64,000 bases of DNA. Origin: Indolivaga capnocytophagoides DSM 22835. Its GTDB lineage: Bacteria > Bacteroidota > Bacteroidia > Bacteroidales > Dysgonomonadaceae. The stretch's first letter is position 1. Each line of letters opens with the position of its first letter. The stretch is from positions 310,001 to 374,000 of the forward strand of contig NZ_KE384529.1 of NCBI RefSeq assembly GCF_000426485.1, read 5' to 3'. Below, in pieces: positions 8,401 through 17,138 of this stretch. The notes beneath the pieces were generated by a model. That model did not search any database. It saw nothing but the letters and a program-made list of their open reading frames with translations, and was not told where the DNA came from. The position numbers and the translations under genes were made by a program.

Positions 8401-9762
8401 TTATTTAGAAAACATCCAATAATCGAAATACATAAGTGCCCCCGGTTTATTTCCTTTAAATACAAAATACAGGTCATGCACACCTGTTACAGTTGCGATA
8501 TCAGCAGTCACTAATGACCACCTATTATCTCCGCCCGTAATAGGAACATTGATTGTTGCTAAAAGTTTTCCATCTTTATTATCTATCCTTACTTCCATTG
8601 TCACTCCCCCATTGTGAGTCGTACCTACTCTGGCTGTTAGCTTAGATGCTCCGTTTAAACCAAAGTCTACACCGTTAATCTTAGTATAAGCACCGTCTTT
8701 CATCGCATTGATAAACACTCCGACCTCTTTGTTCTGTGAAGCTTTTACACCTTCGGAAAAAGCAATTGTCTCGGCTTCCGTTTTTCTATACGGATCCAAC
8801 CTTTCAAGCCCTGTTGAAATACCTGCGGTCATTTTCAGTGGTTTAATTGTACCATCTTTTGCAAATTCCATTCGTTCAACACATACCGAACGGGTGAATC
8901 CGCCCCCTCCGGGCAATGCTCCATTATGATAGAACAGATATGTATTACCCTTATAGTCTATTATTCCAGGGTGATTAGTAAAACTGCTACCTTCCGTGGC
9001 CATTAATGTTCCTTTGTTTTCCCATGGGCCCGTTGGACTCTTACTTGTAGAATATCCTAAATGCTCAGGTATAGGTCCCCCTGCCCATAGTAAATAATAA
9101 AGGTTATTTCTCTTATACAGCCAGGGCGCTTCTTCATATAAAGTCGGACGCTCTGCAATATTGCCTTCACGCTTACCAAAGGATGCTTCCGTCATTGGCA
9201 CACTAACAATATCTCCTTTATAAGATATCATATCATCATTCAATTTCACATAATACAAATCGGGATTTCCCCAATAGAGATATGCCTGTCCATCATCATC
9301 TATAAAAACCGTAGGATCAATATCTCCTTTTCCTTTTTGAGCCAAAGGTTTTCCCAATGGATCAACAAACGGACCATAAGGGCTGTCAGAAACCGCAACC
9401 CCGATAGCCGGGCTATTAGTGGTTTTATCTATGGTAGGTACATATATATAGAACTTTCCATCTCTTTCTATACATTGTGCAGCCCATGCATCGCGCGCAG
9501 CCCACGCAAATTCATTATAAGAAAGAACAACTCCGTGGTCTGTCCAATTAACCATATCTTCGGTTGTATATAACTTCCAATTGTTCATGACAAACCATGT
9601 TGCATTATCTTCGTCATGACTGGTGTAAAGATAAACCTTGCCATTATAGACCATCGGAGCCGGATCGGCTGTATACATAGTCTGTACAATAGGATTTTGC
9701 GCCTGGCAAATCATAGATGCACTAATGCAAGTTAGCATAAGATTCTTTTTTAAATGTTTCAT
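8401..9762 (-). CDS. GH43 glycosidase with C-terminal CBM6
   Basis: This 453-residue protein has a signal peptide (cleavage near ICQAQ), so it is probably periplasmic. A five-bladed GH43 propeller (about 25-315) contains the three expected carboxylates: Asp33 in TADPAP, Asp149 in DIDPTVF and Glu211 in [12 protein letters not shown]6-like beta-sandwich follows (about 325-453: [11 protein letters not shown]... ending FDYWMF). Enzymes of this layout usually remove arabinose from, or cleave, xylan-derived oligosaccharides. It is the last gene of the minus-strand xylan operon and the paralog of the preceding gene. The exact activity (arabinofuranosidase or xylosidase) cannot be read from sequence. 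Confidence 0.87.
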   Translation of the reverse strand: MKHLKKNLMLTCISASMICQAQNPIVQTMYTADPAPMVYNGKVYLYTSHDEDNATWFVMNNWKLYTTEDMVNWTDHGVVLSYNEFAWAARDAWAAQCIERDGKFYIYVPTIDKTTNSPAIGVAVSDSPYGPFVDPLGKPLAQKGKGDIDPTVFIDDDGQAYLYWGNPDLYYVKLNDDMISYKGDIVSVPMTEASFGKREGNIAERPTLYEEAPWLYKRNNLYYLLWAGGPIPEHLGYSTSKSPTGPWENKGTLMATEGSSFTNHPGIIDYKGNTYLFYHNGALPGGGGFTRSVCVERMEFAKDGTIKPLKMTAGISTGLERLDPYRKTEAETIAFSEGVKASQNKEVGVFINAMKDGAYTKINGVDFGLNGASKLTARVGTTHNGGVTMEVRIDNKDGKLLATINVPITGGDNRWSLVTADIATVTGVHDLYFVFKGNKPGALMYFDYWMFSK

Positions 9763-9774
9763 ATGTTATTATTT

Positions 9775-9902
9775 AAGGTCTCAGACCTATTTATCTGTCA
9801 GTAGACGAGTAGACAGGTTAACAAGTATAAAATGTGTATTAACTCGTCTACTGGTCTACTTGTAAACTCGTTTACTATACAAGAGTAAATACTTATAGTT
9901 AC
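9775..9902 (-). repeat. Intercistronic module with hairpin box
   Basis: On the minus strand this spacer starts at the upstream gene's stop with (TA)AGTAAC-TAT-AAGTATTTA and ends with ATAAATAGGTCTGAGACCTT, 12 bp before the next ATG. These two ends recur in other spacers of the locus. The interior is unusual: runs of AGTAGAC/GTCTACT create nested inverted repeats (for example AGTAGACGAG with CTCGTCTACT, 10 bp perfect), so the RNA should fold strongly. Confidence 0.6.
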
Positions 9903-11240
9903 TTATTTAAATTCCCATGAATCAAAGAAGAATAGATTATCCTTTTGAGCGGTACTTTTAAAGCAAAAATAGAGATCGTGAACTCCTTTTGCATCATTGA
10001 TCAGACACGACATTTCTCCAAACTTATCCATTGCTCCGGTACATTTTAGCGGAAGAGTGCCTATAAGAATTCCGGTAGTACCGTCGAGACGGATTTCGAT
10101 ATAACTCCCTTCTGCACTGCATGCAGCGGTAATCTGAAGTGATTTTGCTTCTTTTCCGAAGTCTACACCTTTCACACACAAAGATTCATTGTTATCGATA
10201 TTGGTAACACAGATCCTTCCATCGGGCATTTTTTCTGTTTTCAGTCCATATCCCCAAGCAATTGTTTCGGCTTCAACCCGACGGTACGGGTTAAATGATT
10301 CTATCTGTTCCAGTACAGTCTCTGTCCAATAAGGAACTTCCTGAATAGTGCCATCTGCATTGTAATACATAGGTGCAGCCATGGATGATCGTCTCTCATG
10401 ATGCTTAAATGTCTCTTTGTGCATCAAATCATAACTTAATCCAAAAACATACGATTTTCCTTTATAATCAATAATGCCCGGATGATTCCCTCTTGAGCGG
10501 GGGGTTGGTTTCATAATATATCCTTTTGTTGTCCATGGGCCGACAGCACTATCGCTCATTGCATAGCCAAGTCCTTCGGGACAACAGGTCGAAGCAAAGG
10601 CCATATAGTAATGGTTGTTTCGTTTATATACCCAGGGACCTTCCTGATAATGTTCCGGTTTCTTGTCAAGCTGTACGATATCTCCCGAATAAGAAATCAT
10701 ATCCTCGTTGAGTTTCACATAGTATACATTCGGATTACCCCAATACATATAGGCTTGTCCATCGTCATCAATAAGAATCGTAGGATCAATATCATACCAG
10801 TGTTCTTTCTGCCACACCAAAGGCTTGTTTATCGGATCTTTGAATGGACCATAAGGCGAATCGGATACTAACACACCAATACCCTGTCCATGTATAGGAC
10901 AATACATATAAAATTTACCATTCCGCTCAACAACCTGTTGAGCCCATGCTCCATTATCTTTTGTAACCCATTCGAAGCTTTTCAGGGAGGCTACAGCTCC
11001 ATGATCTGCCCAGTTTACCATATCGGTAGATGTATACAACAGCCAGTCAAGCATTTTAAAACCCTGAGAATCATCCTCATCATGCGTAGTATATAAATAT
11101 ACAGTATCGTTATATACCAAGGGTGCAGGATCCGCAGTATATTTAGTTTGGACTAAAGCATTTTGGGCAATAACTTGTGTAACTGCAAATACAGCTAATA
11201 ATAAGATTCCTGATTTTATCAGATAATTTGTGTACTTCAT
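9903..11240 (-). CDS. GH43 glycosidase with C-terminal CBM6
   Basis: This 445-residue, signal-peptide-bearing (cleavage near TQVIAQ) GH43 enzyme is a paralog of the gene that follows it. Catalytic-site landmarks are TADPAPLVY (Asp37), YDIDPTILIDDDG and YQEGPWVYK (general acid Glu). A CBM6-like module (about 325-445) begins at VEAETIAWGYG and ends in FFFDSWEF. It is likely to act on arabinoxylan oligosaccharides in the periplasm. An 85-bp stretch of this gene (10236-10320, encoding the hinge into the CBM6) is duplicated in inverted orientation at 11286-11370 inside the upstream truncated GH43 gene. Confidence 0.87.
   Translation of the reverse strand: MKYTNYLIKSGILLLAVFAVTQVIAQNALVQTKYTADPAPLVYNDTVYLYTTHDEDDSQGFKMLDWLLYTSTDMVNWADHGAVASLKSFEWVTKDNGAWAQQVVERNGKFYMYCPIHGQGIGVLVSDSPYGPFKDPINKPLVWQKEHWYDIDPTILIDDDGQAYMYWGNPNVYYVKLNEDMISYSGDIVQLDKKPEHYQEGPWVYKRNNHYYMAFASTCCPEGLGYAMSDSAVGPWTTKGYIMKPTPRSRGNHPGIIDYKGKSYVFGLSYDLMHKETFKHHERRSSMAAPMYYNADGTIQEVPYWTETVLEQIESFNPYRRVEAETIAWGYGLKTEKMPDGRICVTNIDNNESLCVKGVDFGKEAKSLQITAACSAEGSYIEIRLDGTTGILIGTLPLKCTGAMDKFGEMSCLINDAKGVHDLYFCFKSTAQKDNLFFFDSWEFK
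10236..10320 (-). repeat. 85-bp inverted repeat, donor copy within GH43
   Basis: This segment encodes TVLEQIESFNPYRR and VEAETIAWGYGLKT in the intact GH43-CBM6 gene. It matches 11286-11370 in reverse orientation with 2 differences in 85 bases. It is coding and in frame here, so this is the probable original copy. Confidence 0.9.
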
Positions 11241-11273
11241 TGTTTATGTAATTAAAGTTTAACAATATTTATT

Positions 11274-11726
11274 TCAGAGCAACAGGACTGTACTCGAACA
11301 GATAGAATCATTTAATCCGTACCGTCGGGTTGAAGCCGAAACAATTGCTTGGGGATATGGACTGAAAACATAAAAAGTACCCTTATGGTAACGAATAGCC
11401 GGAGCCCATATTCCATTGCCGTAAATACCTTTATCGCCTTCGAGATGGAATTCGGGCCCAAGATCTAACTTATCAAAAATGTAAGTCACAAATTCCCAGT
11501 TAACCAAGTCTTTTGATCGGAGCAACGGAAGCCCCGGCATTGCATGCATAGAACTGGCGACCATATAAAAAACAGTATCTCCCCGAATCAAATCAGGATC
11601 TGTAAATTCATCATAAAACAAAGGGTTGGTAAATGTTCCGTTTCCATTATCAGCAGTCCACGACTGTGAGTTGGCCTTACCTATAAATAAGGCACATAGA
11701 GAAAGAATCAATAAAAATTTCTTCAT
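11274..11726 (-). pseudogene. Truncated GH43 gene with a captured antisense tail
   Basis: The reading frame gives 150 residues: a signal peptide (cleavage near KANSQ), then a GH43 N-terminus (DEFTDPDLIRGD, SKDLVNWEFV, GIWAPAIRYHKGTFYVFSP). It resembles the gene at 38755-40350, which has the same blocks but runs to over 500 residues. After FSP the sequence is not GH43. The last roughly 25 residues are the antisense translation of an 85-bp inverted copy of the neighbouring GH43-CBM6 gene. The second catalytic Asp, the general acid Glu and four of the five blades are therefore lost. It cannot be an active glycosidase. The junction falls at a short shared string (TTTTCAGTCC), pointing to a microhomology-mediated rearrangement. 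Confidence 0.9.
11286..11370 (+). repeat. 85-bp inverted repeat, second copy
   Basis: The plus-strand sequence matches the reverse complement of 10236-10320 at 83 of 85 bases. In plus-sense translation the copy ends in GLKT followed directly by a TAA stop. Together with the donor copy it flanks about 965 bp that contains the GH43 start and its catalytic domain. Confidence 0.9.
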
Positions 11727-11944
11727 CGTAGTTGTTTTTAGAATACATACAAAATAAGTAACAGAACTTATTTAATCACCTGTTTTATGGCAATAACGAT
11801 CTGTTGCTTTTATGCTTACGAAAGCAATAAACAGGTATGAAAACTTAATTGCAATCGTGATAAAACAAACTATGCAGGTATACCTTTCGGGAATATACCT
11901 ACACAGCTTATTTAGATTATCAATTTTATCCTTACATTTTAATT
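11727..11944. other. Intercistronic spacer with stem-loops
   Basis: No gene is visible. The spacer contains ACCTGTTTTAT paired with ATAAACAGGT, an inner TTGCTTT/AAAGCAA pair, and GGTATA paired with TATACC around a CTTTCGGGAA loop. It also has an ATAAGTAACAGAACTTATTTAAT-like block, written here in plus orientation, reminiscent of one end of the intercistronic module. The AGGTC/GACCT box is absent. Confidence 0.4.
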
Positions 11945-14131
11945 TTATTTGCTTAAGCCATCAGCAAATCCTCCATAAGCAGGTTTTCGGTAATATTCAG
12001 AATTCCAAAGACCTATGGGTGCCGCGGGTCTCCATGAAGAATTGTCGGGACTATCAGTCGAAGCCCATTGAGTAATACCATATCGCTGAGGTGCAGGGAT
12101 GTACTTAAAGTAAGATTTTATAATATAAGTGTAATAATCACTTTGCTTTTTGAGTTGTTCAAAAGTGGCATCCTTCGTCCTTACACTATTTCCAGACTCA
12201 TCGTCGATACCCATATCCAGTTCCGATATCTTGATAAGCTTACCTGTGGCAGCCAATGCTTCAAACATTTTATCAACACGGGCTTCCCTTCGTGCTTGCT
12301 CTGCCGCATCTAAGCTAACCGATACGTGCATCTGAGTTCCGATACCATCAATCTTAGTAACTCCATCAGATTCCCAATACTTTATCATATTGATCAACCC
12401 ATTACATTTATCAAGGCTATATTCTAGGTTATAATCGTTTATGAACAATTTTTGACCATCACCTCCATACTTGCGGGCAAGCTCTACAGCCTTACGGGCA
12501 TAATCTTTACCCATATAATCCTGCCAATAAAATTCATCTGCGCCGATATCAGACTTACCGACTCCTGTTTTTAATTGCGAAGGATTACCGTCATCCATAG
12601 GCTCGTTTACCACATCCCACACCTTAACATAGTCTTTCGTTACCTCCATCATGCCCTTTATCCAACGTTCCATCTCATTGGTAATGATCTCTTTCTTTTC
12701 TTCATCAGTTTTCTCTCCGCTGGTAGCCGTTTCTTTCTGAAAGGATAAGTTATCTATATATACCGTTCCGGCATTCTTTCCCAGATTGAAAGCAATAGCC
12801 CCTCCTCCGACAAACGAGTCGGTTACGGTGAGCGTATAAGTAAACGTTTTCCACTCGGTAGATGCAGAAATATCACCAAAAGCTGTCCAATGCAAGTAAC
12901 TGCCGGGAGTTGTCTGCGTTTGTGTACTAAAGGTCATCGCTTTATCTGCTTTTACATCCATACTCACCTTATATACATCTCCGAGCTTCATCGTTGGTGA
13001 AAATTTGAAAATAAACTGAGATTCATAATCATTGACCTGTGCACTCGGAGTTTTAACAGTAAGAGCACGTCCCGATCCATTTGATCCGGTAGCATACCCT
13101 TTCACACCTACTCCATTGACCTGAAAACTATTATCGAAATTATCTTCTTCGAAATCACCTCCGGAAAGCTGCTCGACCCAACTAGTTCCCGAACTTCCTT
13201 TATTATAATGTCTCAACGAAATATCATCGAAATAATACGTTGTAGCTGTTGCTCCGAGATTAAAAGCAAAGGTATAAGCATCTGCAACGTCAGCTGTTGC
13301 GGTAAACTCTTTTTTATAAATCTTCCATGAGGTAGTTGCACTCAGCGAACCAAACATATCCCAATGTTTATATTCCTGAGGACCATAATGTGCCTGAGTT
13401 GCAAAAGAACAAGCCTGATCCGCTCTGTATTTCATGCTGAATTCGTAAGTTTCCCCCTCAACCAAATGCATAGAAGGAAAAGTAAAGAAAAACTGAGACT
13501 CATAATCATTTGTCCTTACCGCACTGTTTGTTACAGCAATCGCTCTGCCTGTTCCATCTGCACCTCCTCCGTTGGCAGTATAAGACAATGATGCTAAAGA
13601 AGTTCCGGTTGTATAGGAAGATTCATCATCACCTTCAAAATCGGAGTTGATGAATACATTATCCTCCCAATAGGGATCACCACCCGCTTCGGAAGGGGCA
13701 ATTGTACTATTCAGCCATTTAGCATTCTGATTTGCATGCCAGCAAAGGGTATGTCCGTAAATAGTGGTTCCGGCAGATTTAGCCGTGGCAATAAACTTCT
13801 CGACTGTAGAAAAATCCATAGCCCCCTCATCGCTCACACAGGCTCCATGTTTCATTTCCCAGCCTGCGGTCATTTCATTAAAGTTACTGTTTATAAGCTG
13901 GTATATGCCGCCTTTTGCATTATAGTCCCCCACTGATACTCCTATTCCCAGTTTAAAATCGGGATTAGCAGTACGGTCTACATAATCCTTCAGAACATGA
14001 TAAGTATTTAAATATTCATATTCAGCAATACTTGCTGGTTTCTCAACACTAAATTCCAACAGCTCATTATCTGCACAAGACGATAATAGAGACAGAGTTA
14101 TGATCGGAATTACTTTTATATATTGTTTCAT
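11945..14131 (-). CDS. GH10 endo-beta-1,4-xylanase with two inserted CBMs
   Basis: This 728-residue lipoprotein (lipobox LSSC followed by ADNELLE) is a GH10 xylanase whose barrel is split. The N-terminal part (about 45-150, with GHTLCWH) is followed by two carbohydrate-binding modules of the CBM4_9 type (about 156-315 and 322-470). The barrel resumes at about residue 480. The acid/base is Glu510 in VVNEP and the nucleophile is Glu637 in ISELD. Surface GH10 enzymes with CBMs inserted at this point are typical of Bacteroidetes xylan loci, where they make the first cuts in the backbone outside the cell. It is encoded just after the SusC/D pairs and the glycan-binding lipoprotein. Confidence 0.95.
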   Translation of the reverse strand: MKQYIKVIPIITLSLLSSCADNELLEFSVEKPASIAEYEYLNTYHVLKDYVDRTANPDFKLGIGVSVGDYNAKGGIYQLINSNFNEMTAGWEMKHGACVSDEGAMDFSTVEKFIATAKSAGTTIYGHTLCWHANQNAKWLNSTIAPSEAGGDPYWEDNVFINSDFEGDDESSYTTGTSLASLSYTANGGGADGTGRAIAVTNSAVRTNDYESQFFFTFPSMHLVEGETYEFSMKYRADQACSFATQAHYGPQEYKHWDMFGSLSATTSWKIYKKEFTATADVADAYTFAFNLGATATTYYFDDISLRHYNKGSSGTSWVEQLSGGDFEEDNFDNSFQVNGVGVKGYATGSNGSGRALTVKTPSAQVNDYESQFIFKFSPTMKLGDVYKVSMDVKADKAMTFSTQTQTTPGSYLHWTAFGDISASTEWKTFTYTLTVTDSFVGGGAIAFNLGKNAGTVYIDNLSFQKETATSGEKTDEEKKEIITNEMERWIKGMMEVTKDYVKVWDVVNEPMDDGNPSQLKTGVGKSDIGADEFYWQDYMGKDYARKAVELARKYGGDGQKLFINDYNLEYSLDKCNGLINMIKYWESDGVTKIDGIGTQMHVSVSLDAAEQARREARVDKMFEALAATGKLIKISELDMGIDDESGNSVRTKDATFEQLKKQSDYYTYIIKSYFKYIPAPQRYGITQWASTDSPDNSSWRPAAPIGLWNSEYYRKPAYGGFADGLSK

Positions 14132-14149
14132 ATCATACAGATTATTCGG

Positions 14150-15199
14150 TTATTTATTTATTACATTAAACCATTCGCCTTTGATCTGCCTGTCCCGCAC
14201 GACCAATGTATCTTTCGTTACATATTTTTTAGCACCATAATCGATCGTATAGTCTAAGTAAAGAACATCCCTGTCTTTATTGTTAAAGGAATTCTTTTCT
14301 CCGTCTTCCACAAATTTGCCGGTTCCCGTTGCTGTATATCCGTTGGTTGCAGAAGTTACAGTACATTCATTTTTATCATTAAATGTCAGTGTCAGATCAC
14401 AAGTTAAAGTACTTGTATTATTTTTTTGCTCCGCTTCATTCCAGACTTCCACTTGTGTAGATACTGTGCATTTATTCTTTTTCAGAGCCAGTGTTGAGAT
14501 TGTATATACTTCATCTTTTTCTGTATATTGTTCATGACGAACAATAGTAGAAACCTGTCCGCCCTCTGTAACAATATCTACTCCTCTGCGTAAATAAACG
14601 GCATCCCAAGGGTTAATATATTTTACAGCATACAGCACATAATCCTTAGGTGTAACCTCCCAGTCTGATGCTGACACCCTACTCGGATTGTCAACTTTGG
14701 GCTTTCCTGAAAGTATAGAATCAGCATTCTGAACATTAGACATGACCAAAGGAATTACATATGTATTTTTTAAGGCCAACGGATCTGCAAAGAAGGCATC
14801 GGTAAGTTGCACTTCTACACCACCCATTACTTTACCTTTGGGTATAACAATCTGATTAGATGCTAACGTGTAATAATTAGAAGGCATCGGAATAATATCA
14901 CCTCCATCTTCAAACTGAAGGTTATCACACAGCGAGTTTACCACCGCAATATCTACCGTACGATTTGTTTTATTAGAATAAACTCCTCCCATAGTTGCAT
15001 AAATGATGAATTTATGCTCATTATCAATAGATATATCATATGTTTCGTCATTCCCCAAAACTATCTTCCTCACGGGATATTGAGTTGCAAAATAAACCGT
15101 TGTACCTCCTTCATAATCTTCATATTCCCAGTCATCATTCTTACATCCGGAAAAAAACACGACCAAGAGAAGAGCATATATTGAAATTATTTTTTTCAT
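14150..15199 (-). CDS. DUF1735/DUF5627-type surface glycan-binding lipoprotein
   Basis: This 349-residue lipoprotein (lipobox FSGC followed by KNDDWEYEDYEGG) has an N-terminal DUF1735 (BT_3987-like) domain, recognisable by VYFATQYPVRKIVLG...DISIDNEHKF...VDIAVV, and a C-terminal domain resembling DUF5627 (about 225-349). Proteins at this operon position, directly after SusD, serve as surface glycan-binding proteins that hold the polysaccharide near the SusCD importer and the surface xylanase. No catalytic motif is visible. The gene lies 18 bp upstream of the GH10 gene and 28 bp after SusD. Confidence 0.8.
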   Translation of the reverse strand: MKKIISIYALLLVVFFSGCKNDDWEYEDYEGGTTVYFATQYPVRKIVLGNDETYDISIDNEHKFIIYATMGGVYSNKTNRTVDIAVVNSLCDNLQFEDGGDIIPMPSNYYTLASNQIVIPKGKVMGGVEVQLTDAFFADPLALKNTYVIPLVMSNVQNADSILSGKPKVDNPSRVSASDWEVTPKDYVLYAVKYINPWDAVYLRRGVDIVTEGGQVSTIVRHEQYTEKDEVYTISTLALKKNKCTVSTQVEVWNEAEQKNNTSTLTCDLTLTFNDKNECTVTSATNGYTATGTGKFVEDGEKNSFNNKDRDVLYLDYTIDYGAKKYVTKDTLVVRDRQIKGEWFNVINK

Positions 15200-15227
15200 T
15201 TTTTTTATTTTTAGATTTAAAGACTCC

Positions 15228-16997
15228 TTACCAACCCTTATTCTGAACTAACGCATCAAACTTCAGAATTTCGCTGTATGGTATCGGACCATAATTCATA
15301 AAATCCGAATATTTTCGGTTCTCTACAGTTATCACTGTATAAGTCTCACCTTTGATACTCATACCTTTGGCAGATTCGGTTAACGTTGATTTCCACCTAC
15401 GTAAGTCCCAAAAACGGAAACTCTCGAAACAAAGTTCCAACCGGCGTTCATTACGAATCAACTCTCGCATCTTTTCTTTATCATTCTTAATACTTTCGAG
15501 ATAAGCATCTCCATTAGATGTTCCTACTCCTGCCCTTTTACGGATGGCTTTTATCACATCATACGCAGAATAAGAGTGCCCGCCTCCGCTTGTACTTGGC
15601 CCCCAAGCTTCATTGGCAGCTTCGGCATAGTTTAAGAATATCTCAGTGTATCTGATACGGGGTTTATAATGAAGTTGTCCGTTATTACTAGTTGAGCTTA
15701 GATACACATCTTCACGAAGGTGCTTGCGGAGATAATATCCGGTACGGGTGGATACTCCGTCCTCTTTATTCAAAGCATCATTATTTGTACCATCCACACT
15801 TGTCGTGATTACCTCGTTATTAAGGCCAGCCTTACTTCCATTAACGATAATATATGTGCTTAGGCGGGGATCTCTGTTCACATACGGATTCTGGTTATTG
15901 TATCCACTGCCGCTTTCGGTTATAGGATATCCGTTCGCCATAGGAAAAGCATCTACAAGATTCTGTGTAGGATTAAGTTGTCCGCCACCATATAAACTGG
16001 ATGGAAAATGAGATTTTTCTAAGCTATATGCGTTACTTTCGAGACCTTCCCGCCAAAGAATTTCTTTAGGATTCTCCCCTGCTCCCAATGCTGATATTTC
16101 ATTGGCATTTTTATACCATGTAAAACCATTGGATGCTATGCCACTAACCCCTCCGATCAGATCCAGCAATTCTCCATTATAATTGGCAGCATCTACCCAA
16201 GTAACAGATGTACCTTCCGCAAAAGCCGGACTTGCTGCTAACAAAGCAGCTTTCGCACGAAATGCCTTTGCTATACGCCCGGTCATTCTAGTTCTGAAGC
16301 GTTGACCGAATACTCTCACATATTGACTTACAGACACTCCCGTAGTACGATATTTCTCAGGCAATTGTGATGCTTGAGTAATATCTTCGTAATCAAGAGG
16401 AAGTAACTCTTCCGCCAGTTTCACATCTGCATAAATTTGAGCAACACAGTCATCGAATGTATCCCGAGGACGATTAAAATCCGTTCCGGTATCTTCCGGT
16501 TCATTCACGATAGGTACCCCCAACAGTTGCCCATCTGCAGTCCATCCGCCATGAGCTTGCAGCATATAAAACATAAACATGGCTCTCAAGCCGTAAGCTT
16601 CACCTTTGAGCCTATCGCAGAACAGCTGGTTTACTGTTTTATCGTCTGCCCATGATGTTTTATCAACCTGTTGCAGAAAAAGATTGATATACTGAATAGC
16701 TGATTTGCAGGTAGACCATTGATCCATAGGGTTATTACTGGCCGTCCATGTACCTGTTGCCATTTTTAAGTAATTATTGGTTACCTGATTAGTAACCGCA
16801 TCATCTGTGGCAACATCATTAAACGACTGCGAACTATAAGGATTACGGGTATATGCATTCGCTAAAATACCCTGACTGAAAGAAGGCTCGTCGGCCGCAG
16901 AATCGATTTGTTTATTATTTTCGATAGCCGGAGAAAAAAGGTCGTCACACCCTGTCAACATCAGAACGGCTGTTAGTATTATTATTGTCTTTTTCAT
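15228..16997 (-). CDS. SusD-family glycan-binding lipoprotein (second pair)
   Basis: This 589-residue lipoprotein (lipobox LTGC followed by DDLFSP) has the SusD/RagB fold. An N-terminal TPR-rich region is visible in LKGEAYGLRAMFMFYMLQAHGG, and the C-terminal SusD signature is RNERRLELCFESFRFWDLRRW. SusD proteins form the lid over their cognate SusC barrel and capture oligosaccharides. Its partner is the SusC upstream (17139-19982). The 141-bp gap between them is an intercistronic module that ends 13 bp before this start codon. Confidence 0.93.
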   Translation of the reverse strand: MKKTIIILTAVLMLTGCDDLFSPAIENNKQIDSAADEPSFSQGILANAYTRNPYSSQSFNDVATDDAVTNQVTNNYLKMATGTWTASNNPMDQWSTCKSAIQYINLFLQQVDKTSWADDKTVNQLFCDRLKGEAYGLRAMFMFYMLQAHGGWTADGQLLGVPIVNEPEDTGTDFNRPRDTFDDCVAQIYADVKLAEELLPLDYEDITQASQLPEKYRTTGVSVSQYVRVFGQRFRTRMTGRIAKAFRAKAALLAASPAFAEGTSVTWVDAANYNGELLDLIGGVSGIASNGFTWYKNANEISALGAGENPKEILWREGLESNAYSLEKSHFPSSLYGGGQLNPTQNLVDAFPMANGYPITESGSGYNNQNPYVNRDPRLSTYIIVNGSKAGLNNEVITTSVDGTNNDALNKEDGVSTRTGYYLRKHLREDVYLSSTSNNGQLHYKPRIRYTEIFLNYAEAANEAWGPSTSGGGHSYSAYDVIKAIRKRAGVGTSNGDAYLESIKNDKEKMRELIRNERRLELCFESFRFWDLRRWKSTLTESAKGMSIKGETYTVITVENRKYSDFMNYGPIPYSEILKFDALVQNKGW

Positions 16998-17010
16998 AAA
17001 ATCTTTTATT

Positions 17011-17138
17011 AAGGTCTCAGACCTATTTATTGACTCGCATCCGTATCATCGAATGTTATTTGTACATCCAAGTATAACTGCAAGAGATAATTGCAACTTT
17101 AAAATGCTTCATTAGATACTTACTGTTACTTTATTGTA
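17011..17138 (-). repeat. Intercistronic module with hairpin box
   Basis: On the minus strand it begins with AAAGTAACAGTAAGTATCTAAT, 8 bases after the SusC stop, and ends with AATAAATAGGTCTGAGACCT, 13 bp before the SusD start. Both ends match other spacers in this locus, including the interior string CTCTTGC-GTTATACTTG shared with the copy at 40391. Confidence 0.7.
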
